Assembly (NCBI GenBank): GCA_034770075.1
Contig: JAVJAP010000143.1
Coordinates: 2,782,852 to 2,846,851 of the forward strand
Origin: Aralia elata
Taxonomy: Eukaryota; Streptophyta; Magnoliopsida; Apiales; Araliaceae
Direction of reading: 5' to 3'
DNA: 64,000 nt
In this document: one piece after another, positions 35,935 to 48,291 of the stretch
Position numbering within the stretch: the stretch's first letter is position 1
Layout of the letters: every line of letters begins with the position of its first letter
The notes under the pieces: generated by a model
Told to the model about the DNA's origin: nothing
Database searches by the model: none
Seen by the model: only the letters and a program-made list of their open reading frames with translations
Program-made: the position numbers and the translations under genes

Positions 35935-37742
35935 TGTTAGGTTTGTATATAGCACGAACATGCAATCAAATTACATAAATAGTGCGGAAGCGCAATAAAA
36001 CGGATTTTTAAAATTTTTCATACAAACCATCACCATGATCATCCATGTGCTCAATTATCAATTAAACGAAAGAGATAAAGTATGAGAATCATACCCTTGT
36101 AGAACCATGCTTCCACAGGTACGAGTTCACCTCCAAATCCTTCGCGTTCTCCTTGAATTCCACTGATTAAATTCCTTCCTTTGATCAATGTTAGCCACCC
36201 AAGTGTTTGGCCTCTAGAGGTGATCCACCAAGGAATAATAGTTGTTCAAGAAGATGGGTGTTGGCAAAACCCTAGTTTCTATCTCTATTGAAATTGCAAA
36301 TACTCTCTCTCTCCAATTCTTATGGAAGAGTGTGTAACTGTCTAACCCTAAATCATGATAAGACTCCTCTTACTTATAGATATAGGGAACCCTCCTAAAC
36401 TATTTAGAATTAGGGTTTTTATTTTAATTAAACTCCTTTAATTAATTAAACTCCTAATCCAATTAGAAATTTATGAGAGAGTACTTCTATTAATTAATTC
36501 CCAATCCCTATTAGGAATTAAATAATAGTAATGGTAATAATAATAATAAGACTCCTCTTATTAATTTATATTTAATATTTTTAAAATATTAAATAATAAA
36601 TATTAAGCTATTTAATTTATTCTATCTCCATAGATTAAATTAAATACACTTAACTTATTATTACAATTATGTCATTTATTTCTTAAACAAATATTTTCCT
36701 TTTGCGGTGTGACCCTTTAGGTTCTCCATATTAAACCGGTTGTGAATAAATCAATTAGAACAATTCTAATCTTATTTAAATAAATAAATTAAACTATTTA
36801 ATTAATTTAAATAAATTATATTTATTCTACAATAAGGATAAGCCCTCTTAGCGATCAACGACTTTCCAGATAATATAGATTTCAACATTAATCACAAAAG
36901 AACCTTTCATTGAATAGTTACCGTACAATTCAATCCTTCTACCATACAATGTCCCAATTAAATATAAGACATGGAATTACTGTCAAGTCTTATTTTATTT
37001 AATTATATGTATTTCGATTCTCAAATGCACAACTCTGATAATACAAATTAGAAACTCCTTTCTAATTTTATTCTGCTTTGGCCAAAGACTTCTGAGTCGT
37101 CATTTATCGAATCACATAGGACATTCTCTCCTTTTACTAGAAGTGGTACATTCTTTGTTGATCATTCACCTATCTCCATGTATAACTTATTATACCCAAT
37201 CATACCCTTTGATATACCCTAAAGGTCTTAAGGGACATGTCAAAGTATAACTCATCATACACAAAATACTATGATGATCTCAAGTCCAAGGATCACTTGT
37301 ACTACTATCATTAGAGGAATTCCTATTGACAGGCGAGTAAAACTCCATTAGGTATTCCTTAGCGAGCCACGTTCAGTGAACTTATTCTCTAATAAGCACC
37401 TACATACTTGCTTTAGTGTCTCCACACAAATGATTATAAGATCAATCATCCTCTTCATAAGAGCAAGCAACGTATGTACTAATCTATCCAGATTCACTAA
37501 TCCCCTTTTTAGTAATCCATCGATTAGGAACGATTTTAGTTTGTGAGCTATCTGGAATTTAGATCTCATTAGCATGATCACCATCATAATTCTAAAAGCA
37601 TTGTTCAAAACTATGGGTTTATCACATTTAATATAACAACATCATATAGATAAAGTAAAATGACTTTAACAAACGAATAAGATTACAAAGTATATGCTAC
37701 ATCATATCAATATATGATTGGCTTGTGTGCATACTACTTTCA
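35935..37742 (-). mobile_element. 3' LTR of copia element, minus strand
   Basis: Plus-strand TGTTAGGTTTGTATATAGC at 35935 is the reverse of the LTR end, and ...ACTACTTTCA at 37742 the reverse of its start. It is followed (plus strand) by ATCTCCCACTTGCAC, the reverse of the copia polypurine tract GTGCAAGTGGGAGAT. Length 1808 bp. An 86-codon minus-strand ORF at 37348-37608 lies within it and has no domain. No matching 5' LTR is seen to the right of gag, so the element is incomplete. Confidence 0.75.
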
Positions 37743-37764
37743 ATCTCCCACTTGCACTAAAGTC

Positions 37765-39398
37765 AATCGCCATGGTATCTAATACCCTTCTTCTTTAAGT
37801 GACGATCATCCTGTTGTTGGATAAAGCTTCAGTAGATGGATATGCAATGTTGTTCTCGAGAGTCCACTATCTCTATAGTGACTTTTCTTCTTTCAATGAT
37901 TCCACTAATCAAATGAAAGTGCCGCAACACATGTTTGAATCCAAGATGAGACTTAGGAACTATTCCTAGTTCTGTAATGAACTTTTCATCCAAACAATCA
38001 AACTTGCAGCTTCATTTACAGCTATATACTTTGTCTTTGTCACTAAACCAATAACTCTTTACTGTTTGGAACTTTCTCAATTCACTGCACCACCTTTCAA
38101 GGTAACGATTTACCTTAAAGTGGATTTGTTATCGTCCTGGCCAGTCTGAAAAACTTGAGTCTGTTTAGTCCTCTAGTTTTAATTCAGACCTACCATGAAT
38201 CATGATCACATCTTCAGTACCGGTTAAGTACTTAAAGATGTTTATCACTATCTTACAATGATCATCTCCAGAATATGACTGATCAACATCAGGCCTTGTA
38301 TATTCACTGCATACATGATAGTAACTCATGCGATCTCTCTTTAAATTGTAGACAATTTTAGAGAGATACACTCCATGGCTCATCATCATGAGACCTCTCT
38401 TGGAGTTTTCCATGCTAAACGCCTTTAGCATCAAATGAATATACGTTCCTTGGGTCAAGCCGAACATCTTTTTAAATCTATCTATATAGATTTATATCCC
38501 CAATTTATAGGATGCTCCTCCCAAGTTATTCATGGAGGAATGTTTAGACAATTTTATCTTTACTGATTGTAGCACTGGTGTGTTATTCCTTATCAATAAT
38601 ATATCAACATATAATACTAGGAATGTCACAGTGCTCCCACTGACCCTTTTGTACACACTAGGTTCATTCTCGTTTTTGATAAAATCAAACTCTTTTGATT
38701 GTTTCATCAAAACGAATGTTCCATCTCTGAGAAGCTTGCTTCAATCCATCAATGGATCATTGTAGCTTAAAACACGATTTGTTTCAACCTTTGAAACAAA
38801 TTTCTCTGGCTGTATCATACATACATTCTCCTCAAGTCTTCATTGAGGAAGGGTGTCTCCACATCCATTTTTGCCAGATTTCGTAATAAGCTGCAATAAC
38901 AAGCAAAATCCTAATGGACTTGAGCATTACCCGGTAATAAGGTTTTATCACAGTCAACTCCTTGACTTGAAAAACCTTTTAAACAGGTCTGGTCTTATAG
39001 GTCTCCACCTTGCCATTTGCCCCAGTCTTTCTCTTAAAGACCCATATTCACACTCTAGGCACTATTCCCTTTTATGGAGTAACCAGAGTCTATACTTGGT
39101 TCTCATACATGGAGTCCATTTCGGATTTCATGGCCATCTGCCATTTCTCTGAGTGTCCTCTACTCATAGCCTCATCGTATATAACTGGATCATCATCCTC
39201 TATGATGCGTACCTCATCATCATCCTCTATGATGAATCCATGCCTCCCAGGTATCTTCGGTACTCTTCCAGATTTACGATTCGGTTGTGGTACAATAGGT
39301 CTATCTACAGGTTTCTCGGTTCGACTTAAAGTGCTTTGTAGTTCTTGAACTCCTTCAAGATCTATTACCCTCATACTAGCTCCTTCAATGATAAACAC
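37765..39398 (-). pseudogene. copia reverse transcriptase and RNase H, decayed
   Basis: In element order from 39398 leftwards, the linker before RT carries NRKSGRVPKIPGRHGFI and GHSEKWQMAMKSEMDSMYEN. RT follows with EFDFIKNENEPSVYKRVSG and FLVLYVDILLIRN (one Asp of the YVDD motif lost), NNLGGASYKLGI, then AFSMENSKRG, HGVYLSK and YTRPDVDQS. RNase H-like sequence with GGAVN and EAASLIVW runs to about 37765. The frames are broken repeatedly (open pieces 38165-38467, 38492-38710, 39090-39398). RT and RNase H copy element RNA into DNA; the damage rules out function here. Confidence 0.82.
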
Positions 39399-40514
39399 AT
39401 TTATCTAAGAAGGCAGCGTATAGGATTATAGTAATAATACCCTAAACTTTTTTTAGGATATCCCACAAATCTGCACTTGTCAGATTTTATCCCAAACTTA
39501 TCTTTGAAACCTTTTCACATAAGCTGGACAACCCCTTATCTTAACATACTTAAGAGTAGGAATCCTTCCTATCCATAACCTTTATGAAGTCTTGGGCTCG
39601 GATTTTTGAGGTTACCTTATTTTGTAGATATGCAGCCGTTTCTAGGGCATAACCCCAGATGGATACTAGAATGTCGGTAAAAATCATTATGGACTATACC
39701 ATGTCCAACAAGGTACAATTTCTCCTTTTAGATACACCAATTAATTATTGCGTATCAGGAGGTGTCCATTATGAGAAAATACCATTTTGAGATGATCTAG
39801 AAACTCATTGCACAAGTATTCCTTCCTCGATCTGATCAAAGAATCTTAATACTTTGTCAATATGTTTCACTTCTGAATTCTTTGAACATTTCAAATGATT
39901 CAGACTTGTATTTTATCAAATACACACATTCAACTCTTTGAATGATTATCTCCTTTTCTTTTACTAGTTTGTTCAATTTGCAAAATTATTTATCATGTAA
40001 GTCAAGTTTACAAAGTCCATCAAGTGATCTTCCAGTTTCAAACAAAACATCATTATAAATAGAACAACAATTGTTCTTAAATATAATACCAGAATCTTCC
40101 TTGTCCAACAATGAAAATTCTAATGTTTCTAATGAGAACTGAAACATAATAGCAACTTATTAACTTAATAGACTTGCCCGTAGGCAATGCTAAACTATAA
40201 GTTCCTATGGTTAATGCAGCAACCTTTGTTCCATTCCCACACATAAGATTACTTACTCTTAGTTTAGCTTTCTACTTCTGCTTAGTCTCTGCATTAGATT
40301 GCATACGTGAGAACTATAGCTGGTATCCAATACCCAAGTAGAACCTTGACTTACAGAAAGATTTATTTTTAATTATAAACAAACTTATATGTGTAACCGA
40401 AGCTTCACTAAGCTTCTTCTGGTTAGCCTCTGTAAGATTCTCCTTACAGTTTCCTTTCTAGTATCCAGGCTTATTGCAGTGGAAGCAAACTCCTTTGCTA
40501 TCTGCATCAGTCTT
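39399..40514 (-). pseudogene. copia protease/integrase region, heavily decayed
   Basis: Translated on the minus strand, scattered pieces remain. A knuckle-like CFHCNKPGY-KGNCKE (about 40440-40490) is followed by a long segment containing VGNGTKVAALTIGTYSLALP (about 40175-40245), the pre-integrase region of this copia group. The late-integrase motif GYPKK-like DILKKV-GIITII lies near 39425-39455. Frames shift often and I cannot place the integrase catalytic triad with confidence. Confidence 0.65.
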
Positions 40515-41234
40515 GTTCTTAGTGTCCTTAGTTATTGCCTTTCCTTATACCTTCTCTGAATTGTTCTTCTTTCAAGAAGATCCTTTGGCCGCCCTCTTCC
40601 GCTTCTTGGAAGAATCATCTACCAGTAAGACTTGGTCTTTCTTAGTTGGAAAGTGACTCTTTACAATTTTCAACATGTTTAAGCAACTCAGGCAGGCTGA
40701 CATATAGCTTGTTCATGTGGAAATTCACAACAATTTGTGAGAAAGAGTCCGAAAGTGATTGCAAGATCAAATCTTGGATCATCTCTCCATCCATTAAAAC
40801 CCAGTTGTCCCAATTGTTCAATCGAATTGATCATTTTTAGGACATTTGTCTGTACTGTAGTGCCATCGGTCATTCTAGATCGGAAAAGCTTCTTAGATAT
40901 CTGATATCTAATAGTCCTACTTTCCTCACCATTCAACTCCTTGAAGGTACCGGAGTACAGTAGGAGTATCCATAGTTTCATGCTGACGCTGAAGCTCGTT
41001 ACTTATGGATGCGAGCATGATGCATTGAGCCAACTATGCATCATCATACTACTTTATAAAAGTAGCAATCTCTTCCTCAGAGGCATTATCTGCAACCATT
41101 GCAGGGATAGGCATATTAAGGACATAAGATAGCTTTTTCAGCCTTGAGAAGTATTCTCAAATTTCTTAACCAGTCCGTTTAATTTGGTCCGGTATTAGCA
41201 TTAATATGCTCCGCAGTGATAGTAAATTAGACAT
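40515..41234 (-). pseudogene. copia gag (UBN2-like), decayed
   Basis: The probable start is the ATG at 41232-41234 (MSNLLSLRSIL, as in this copia group). The best-preserved part is 40688-40981, with KELNGEESRTIRYQISKKLF, then RMTDGTTVQTNVLKMINSIE and QLGQLGFNGW, the core of the UBN2/gag-polypeptide domain. The frame is broken on both sides. Gag forms the copia particle; only a remnant is present. Confidence 0.8.
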
Positions 41235-41880
41235 TGTAAAATTCTGTAAATGAATTTATAATTTAACAACATTTTAGCATACATTCATTTTTAATTAATT
41301 ACCAAAATAAATTAGGTCTTTATTTTAAATTGGTATCTCCCACTATTTTCATCAAACTATATTACCCTCATTATATAGTTCGGCAATTCTAATTAAAGAT
41401 TTGCTAGTGAGACTAAGGATCCCATTTCAAATGTATATAGCCTTGTGGTGACACAACAAACGATATATAAATAAATAGGTAGACAACTATTGTCAATTAC
41501 ATCTCTATGTAACTCCTTGTATTTTACCTCTTAGATTATTTTGATCAAGTGGTGACACATCCGAATCAAAATTATCCAAGTTTAAGTCCATCCTAGAACT
41601 TCCATATATTCGAAAGAAAAAACACTGTCCTTGTGGTGACACAACAAAACAGCATCGTTCAGTCTATGTATAAGCATCAAATGTGATAATGCAACATCTT
41701 AAATAATTAATACTTGACTTGTGGTGACACAACAAACTCATATTAAATATTTAATACTTTATTGCTTTACTATGCTAGAAGGCGACGTTCGATATTCCAA
41801 ATATCTTTGAACGCTTAGGACTTAATATAATTTCTTTGAGGGGTTTGTTATTATTTGTCTCATCTTGTTTAGCGCGCATG

Positions 41881-41933
<53 letters not shown>

Positions 41934-42389
41934 CGCATCATATTATTTAACATGCGAAGCATGTTGTATAATATATAATATATACATAGTAAGCATGCAC
42001 ATATAGAATACTATATTCTACCCGGATTGATTATGGACTTTTATTCTAGTTTGGTTCACTAGAGCCACCAAGTGAACCAAAAGGTCAAGCCTAGGGTGCA
42101 AGAACAAAATTTAAATATAACTATTACATTTAAACCCGGGCTTCATTACAAACGGGTCTTCAAGCGCTCCTTGCTCCTTTGTCTCCAATTCTTCAAGTAA
42201 TTCTAACTAAACCTATTACATAAACTATTTACAATAAATAGAAACCTTGATCACCAGTCAAGGGGAGGTACATAGGAGGAAGATAGAATTTACATCAAGA
42301 AAAACTAGAGAAGACGAGGTACGCAGACCCTATTTATAAAAACCCATTCATTCAAGCATCCACTAAAATAAATCCAATCACACATTGGT
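41235..42389. other. non-coding stretch right of copia gag
   Basis: It contains three exact copies of CTTGTGGTGACACAACAAA (41442-41460, 41630-41648, 41718-41736), a partial fourth near 41549 and an (AT)n run (41884-41928). On the minus strand a TATAAATAGGGTC motif is seen near 42330. It probably combines the copia leader with sequence of another LTR. I find neither the copia 5' LTR nor a Met-type primer site, and no ORF with a domain. Confidence 0.5.
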
Positions 42390-45300
42390 TGTGACGCCCC
42401 CATATTCGGGTCTCCAAATACCCGGATCCGGTCATCACGATCCAATACAAACATTCACCTCTAACAACATATGGTAACTAAAATGCGGAATATAATAAAC
42501 ATACGTTGTTCATTACAAGGTGTTACTAGTCCCAGAATACAAAAACCTTAAACACTTACACAAATCCATACCCTAAATAAAGGTTAGGGTTTAAATTACA
42601 TTAACAACGATTAACTATACGTAAATTTAAAGTCTGCTACATGAAGTCTATTACTTCATCTTTTCTTTTCCTTTGTTCTTCCCTGACGTCTCGGGTTTAG
42701 CTGCAATAAAGTCATGATATAACAAGGATGAGCAACGAGTTTGCTTAGCAAGTTTAAAGTACAACAATAAGGATATATCATGATGAAGGGAATATAGAAG
42801 GAGAATTCAGCAATTATCAGAAGCAATAACAATAAATGCTTTTAGAACAATTGGTAGTCGAATAGACTTTGAACAATAACTTCCAAAGGAGTCAATAGCT
42901 AGTTGACCCTCTGGTTACTGGCTACAGAATAAGTACTTGAGGGGATCAGCCTCGCGTACGCTATGTGTATGCATAACATTTAACTCTGCTATTTGTACCT
43001 TATTTACGGTACATGGGGTACTCCCCTATAATAAAGGGGTGTTCATACAGTCTAAGAATCCTTACCCTCGATTGGTTCGGATAGCTTTTATAAATTTTCA
43101 CATACTTGTCTGACCGAACAAAGGTTCAGACTTAATTATGAATAGTTCCTAAATCTCGGAACTTTAATAAATGTACGAATTCAAATGCACGAGTGCGAAT
43201 GTCAATAAATACATAGAAGTGGAATAATTTTAAAAGTAATTAGACCACTTAAAGCATGCTTGGAGATAAGATTCAAGCTTAAAGAATAACTTGCAACAAT
43301 ATATATATACCTTTTTGCACGAATTAAAATAGTGCATAAGGTTTAGAAATTTGCTCAATGTAAAAGTTGAGTAAGGAAAAACTTGCATTCAATATACTGA
43401 AAGAATGAAGTTAGGGAACTTGCAATAATGTGAGAAAGTTCCAAACAGATAAAATTTAGCTTTAATTAATTGAATCTTGGATAACCTATCAGTTGATAAA
43501 GTTGGTTTATCCATTAGCATTGCATATTGTATATCGATACACTCACTTATGCTATTTATTTAGCAAAATAAACATTTTGCATCCCTTTATTAACTCTATT
43601 AACATTAAATCACTAATCAATATTGTGCAAATCAGAAGTTTCTAAATGATCTTTAGTTATTATCTCAATAACTAATCCTGCTTATCGGATTTTCAACTTA
43701 ACAATATTTAGTAACCCAAGTTATTACTTACCACACTAAATAATAATCTTGTTTAATGTATTACTAGCTAACAGTGGCAACAACTATATAGGTTACTTGG
43801 CTATTATTCACTTTCGAGGGTAATCACGAAATTATTTCCCTTATCCCCCATTAATTAGATATTAGCTCTATCCATACTTAATTATTATTACTAATAAAAT
43901 AATAATTAAGTTCCTATAATCTTTATTTATTACTTACTGAGAGCTAGTAAATAATTAACTTCACTCATATTAAATCATAATCAAATATTTTATACCTTTA
44001 TCTATTACACCATAATATTTCACTTTATTCATACTTGCTTATTATTTGATATTAATAATTAAATATTTATTTCCTTTATTTATTATTCATTTAATAAATA
44101 ATAAATAATTATCTTATTAACTTATTCACCTTTATTTATTATTCATTTGATAAATAATAAATAATTATCTTATTAACTTTATTCATATTTAATTATTATC
44201 TAATAATAATTAAAATATTTATTTCCTTTATTTATTATTCATTTGATAAATAATAAATAATTATCTTATTAACTTTATTCATATTTAATTATTATCTAAT
44301 AATAATTAAATATTTATTTCCTTTATTTATTATTCATTTGATAAATAATAAATAATTATCTTCTTAACTTTATTCATATTTAATTATTATCTAATAATAA
44401 TTAAATATTTATTACCTTTATTTATTACTTACTGACCAATAATTAAATTATTACCTGATTATTATTTAATAGTAGCTAAGCAATAATCAAATATTTATTA
44501 GCTTTATTTGTTAAATAATAAATAACTAACTTTATTTATACTCAACTATTAATGAATAGTAGTTAAACAGTAATCGAATGTTTATTTTCTTACTTACTTA
44601 TTAACTTAATACTAGTTAAATATTTATTAATAATAATTGGTAATTACTAACTTTACTTATATTTAATTATTATTTAATATTAAGTAATAATTAAATATTT
44701 ATTATTTTCATTTATTATTTACTGATAAATAAATAATTACTTTGTTACTTGATTTATTAGTACCACAGTGACCAACCAAGCAGTATACCCAAAAATTTCA
44801 ACAAGGAACTACACAGTACTATACCAGATTTTCAAACCCAATCAATATAATACAATGTTTGAGTTTTAATTCAAAGCAATACAGTTTAATACAAAATCAC
44901 CAAATCCCAGATTTTGTTCACTTAGACATTACAGCAACCAGTTGGTGGGCCTATTGGTTTCTGCGATTACTAACCATAACAGCTTAAACCACAACCACCA
45001 ACTATCACTGTAGCCCCATGGCCTTCATTCACAGTTTTCGGCAACCACCACATAACCCAATAGCAACAAAATTCGACTAATAGAATGAAGGAATTTACAC
45101 AACAACATGGTCCCCAATACAGAAGAACAATAAACCAATACAGATAAATGATTAAACCAATACAAAGGAACAAGGTATTCCCAATACAGAGAAACAATAG
45201 CCCAATATAGAGAAACAAAAATTTAATTTAAAGCTATTCAGTCACTACCTTGCTAACGATCGGACTGCAGTCTTCCTCCTTCTACCGAAATAGACTGTAT

Positions 45301-46001
45301 AACCTTGGGACATTCACTCCAATTGAAACCCTCGTTCAAACACCCCTGCTCCCTTTCTCACTTTAATATTGAACCCTAAATTTTCTAAATTAGCAATTCA
45401 CACAGATAAGGGATTCGGCAACTTTGGCTTGGGATTTTGGGGCTCAATTTATAGAGGAAGAATTACCCAACTCGCTGGCTATTACCTCGCTCATCCGGAC
45501 AATACCCAAGGGTTAGAGAAGCGAGCTGTCTAATTGATCCCCATCAGCCGACAGAACTCGCCGGCAACTTCTCGAGCATCGCACCCCTCACTGGTCCAAT
45601 CGCCGAATTTCTGGGACCGTTGGTTCAATCGATGGTTGCTCGGTCGTTCCTTGGTAGCCGTTGGTCCTTTTCGCCCTCACGCCGACGCCAGTCCTGCCGA
45701 TCCTCTCACAATCGCCGGCGCAAGGTTTGACGGCCCCTTTTTCCTCCCGTCTCTTGCTCGCCTGTCTGATTGATTGGGAATTTAGGGGTCGCTAGGTTCG
45801 GCTAGGGCTGATAGGTTTTCCTCCCTTTTCTTTGTTCGACTGAACCTCAACTCCCATAGCCGTGTCCCCAAATAAGTTACCAATTGCCCACATTCAGTTA
45901 GGAAGGGATCCGACCCGTGTCCCATGACTCAACCCGACTGGTAGAAAAATAATGAATGGGCTCAACCCAATAGGGTTGGGCCAACTGAATTAAATAATAA
46001 G
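42390..46001 (-). mobile_element. large gypsy LTR, same family as 14363-20547, minus strand
   Basis: Plus-strand TGTGACGCCCCCATATTCGGG mirrors the LTR end at 20547; the adjoining bases (GGTCTCCAAATACCCGGATCC) match too. The AT-rich central part and the GC-rich part (45470-45780) follow the same order, reversed. A TATA box (minus) lies at 45447-45454. It is cut at 46001 by the Tat element, so its LTR start lies beyond the right edge of the window. Bases 45996-46001 (AATAAG) would supply the Tat target duplication. The 79-codon ORF at 45534-45773 is in LTR sequence. Confidence 0.85.
44129..44415. repeat. AT-rich tandem repeat, 95-96-bp unit, three copies
   Basis: Units start at CCTTTATTTATTATTC (44129, 44225, 44320) and are nearly identical. 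The corresponding region of the plus-strand LTR (18230-19100) is AT-rich but shows no such clean repeat, so the expansion is specific to this copy. Confidence 0.75.
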
Positions 46002-48062
46002 TGTCGACGCCGGGTTTTCGCTTTCTCTATTCCTTTTCCAATTTTAGCCTTTTGGTTTAGATGATTTTTTGGAAAAGGTCGGCATTAATGTCGACGGGGT
46101 TTTGAAAGATCGTTTTTATGATGAGCCAATTAACCAGAGTCGCCAGTTGGTATATTTGAAATGGATGTACCAACTCATCCGAGTTTTCGTTTTTTTATAA
46201 ATCGCTGGCTCATGTGTGACTCCGAATTAATTGGTCTGCGAATCGAGATTCATCGAGTTCGGGGGCTTGTTTAAGTGAGGGGAAGGTGTTAGGCACCCCT
46301 CGACTTCCGTGAAACACGGTTACCGCAATCTTGATGCTTTTCTATCCTTTAATTCATGAATGTGTGTGTGTAGGTGTGCGTGTGTGTGTGTATGTGTGCC
46401 TATGTAAATGTTGTGGTGAGTTTGTATGAAAGAGTCATTTGGATTTTAGGGAAAATCGTGCTTTTAATTTGAGAACGTTTCGGAATGTCTTTTCGGTATA
46501 CACGAGAAAGCTTTATTCTTTATGAGAAAGGTTTGATTTTAATTGTCCAAAACTATGAGATTTTCATTAAGTGTCGTTTTAGCAAAACAAAAGTTTTAAA
46601 CCTTCGTCTAAATAGGAATCGAGATCTATACGTTGCTTTCATAAAATGATGGGCAATTTCTAGAATCTCTTTAACCCTATATACAATGGTTTAATAAAAC
46701 GTCATTTTATTTATAAAATCATTTTGTGTGATGTTTTGGAAAACGATCTTTCTTTAGCTTTCTCGTTAGATAGGAATCGACATTCATTAACATTTCTCAA
46801 ATTTTAATCTCGTGATTCTAATATCCTACTTTGATTGATTTTATGAAAATCTTATCATTTAGCTTTGAAATCAATTTCGTGTCATAAATCCAATCAAGCA
46901 TAAACACGCGTCGGGGCTATTCATGGGCATGTAAGCCATCAAAATGTCCCCGAACGCCAACAATCACAAATTTCACTATTTCGGGGCCTTAAATCCGATT
47001 CTCGCCTTAGCGTCGTTTTAAGGCCCGACGATTACATGTTTACAATGAAAACTACGTCATTTCTACTTCTTACATCAAGATATGTCCATCATCGGATTGG
47101 GACCCCGGGGTTGCTTTCCTAGGCTCACAACCAATTATCCACACACAAACAATCGGATATTACAAGAAAATAAACCAACCCGGATAATCTAACAATACCA
47201 AAACATCCTAAAATAACGATTTAAAGGAATTGATACCAAATATAACACCTTAAAACAAACAAAAAATCAATAAATAAATTATCATCGGGTTATTAGGAAG
47301 AATTTTATTCCAAATGGAACCTTCACTAATACTCCATAATTTATCGTTCCATAATCATATGAAAAGCTTCATTTGATTTGACCAAAAGATGTGATAGAAA
47401 TTGCAAAATTGAGGAGACTTTCACCTTGCAAATGAGATCAAAAATGGATGTAAACTTGTGTATTGAATAGAAGAAAAAATATGTGTGATACAATCAAATC
47501 ACAAAATATTATTCCCCTCTTTTTTTCTCACTTTCTCTCCTATTTTTTGTTGCAAATCTAGCTATTTTCCTCTCAATTTTCGTGCTTGGTGCTGCTGCAG
47601 AATCCCTCTTTTTCTCAATTTTTGCTGAACCTCCTGTATGCTGCCTGAAGCTGGCTTAAATAGGCTGGCCAGCTGGCACGCCTCCCATCGCACTCAGCTG
47701 GTAGTGCTGATTTCCCGGTTTTCGTGCTGGCGCACCCACTTGGCCGCAGATCTATCCGCGGCTGGCGGGCTTGACTTTCTCGATTTTCGTGCCACGCCTC
47801 GATTTTCATACCGCAACATCGGTTTTCGCTGACAGGCTCGTATTCCGCAGTCCGGGAACTTCCGGGAGACGTGCCACCTCATTCGGAAATGCCTGCCTCG
47901 GACGGTCATGCTGTCACGTCGACTTGGGCTGCCCAAATCATTGCGGCGGTGCCGGGCGCTTGCCCTTGTGCCCGCTCTTTTGCTCCTGCAAGCTGGTTCA
48001 ATTGACGATTTCGCCCTCCTGTCAAGGTTAGTAGAAGGAAACGCAAAATTTGGGTGTCTACA
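46002..48062 (-). mobile_element. 3' LTR of the young Tat/Ogre element
   Basis: Plus-strand TGTCGACGCCGGG...GGGTGTCTACA, 2061 bp. It matches 61973 onward closely: in the first ~680 bases the offset changes by only about 7. In element direction it lies downstream of the polypurine tract at 48063. TATA-like CTATTTAAG (minus) lies near 47655-47663. It lacks the palindrome pair that stands next to the TATA box in the solo LTR at 17426 and, in damaged form, in the 5' LTR near 63770. Confidence 0.92.
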
Positions 48063-48078
48063 GCTGCCCCTCTTTATC
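48063..48078 (-). other. polypurine tract of the Tat element
   Basis: On the minus strand GATAAAGAGGGGCAGC abuts the LTR start TGTAGACACCC. A weaker second copy of the same junction, inverted, follows at about 48090-48110 (AACAAGATAAAGAATAGACACTC). Confidence 0.85.
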
Positions 48079-48291
48079 ATGTTTATGAAATGATAAATGA
48101 AATGAACAAGATAAAGAATAGACACTCGATGCATGAATGACAATGTGTAAGAATGACAGTGCATACATGATGTCTCACACATATAGCTTATGATGCAACA
48201 TAAGATGCAATGCATGCAAGACATTCGTAAGAGTGTCAATGTATCAACCCCTTGACCGTGTTTGTTAGTCTTAGGGTTCACTCTTTCAATC

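Noticed and set aside
37348..37608. 86-codon minus-strand ORF beside copia RNase H
   Set aside because: It lies inside the copia 3' LTR and shows no domain.
47694..48281. 195-codon minus-strand ORF across the Tat LTR edge
   Set aside because: It runs from the 3' untranslated region through the polypurine tract into the LTR, so it is not plausible as a gene; the sense is chance.
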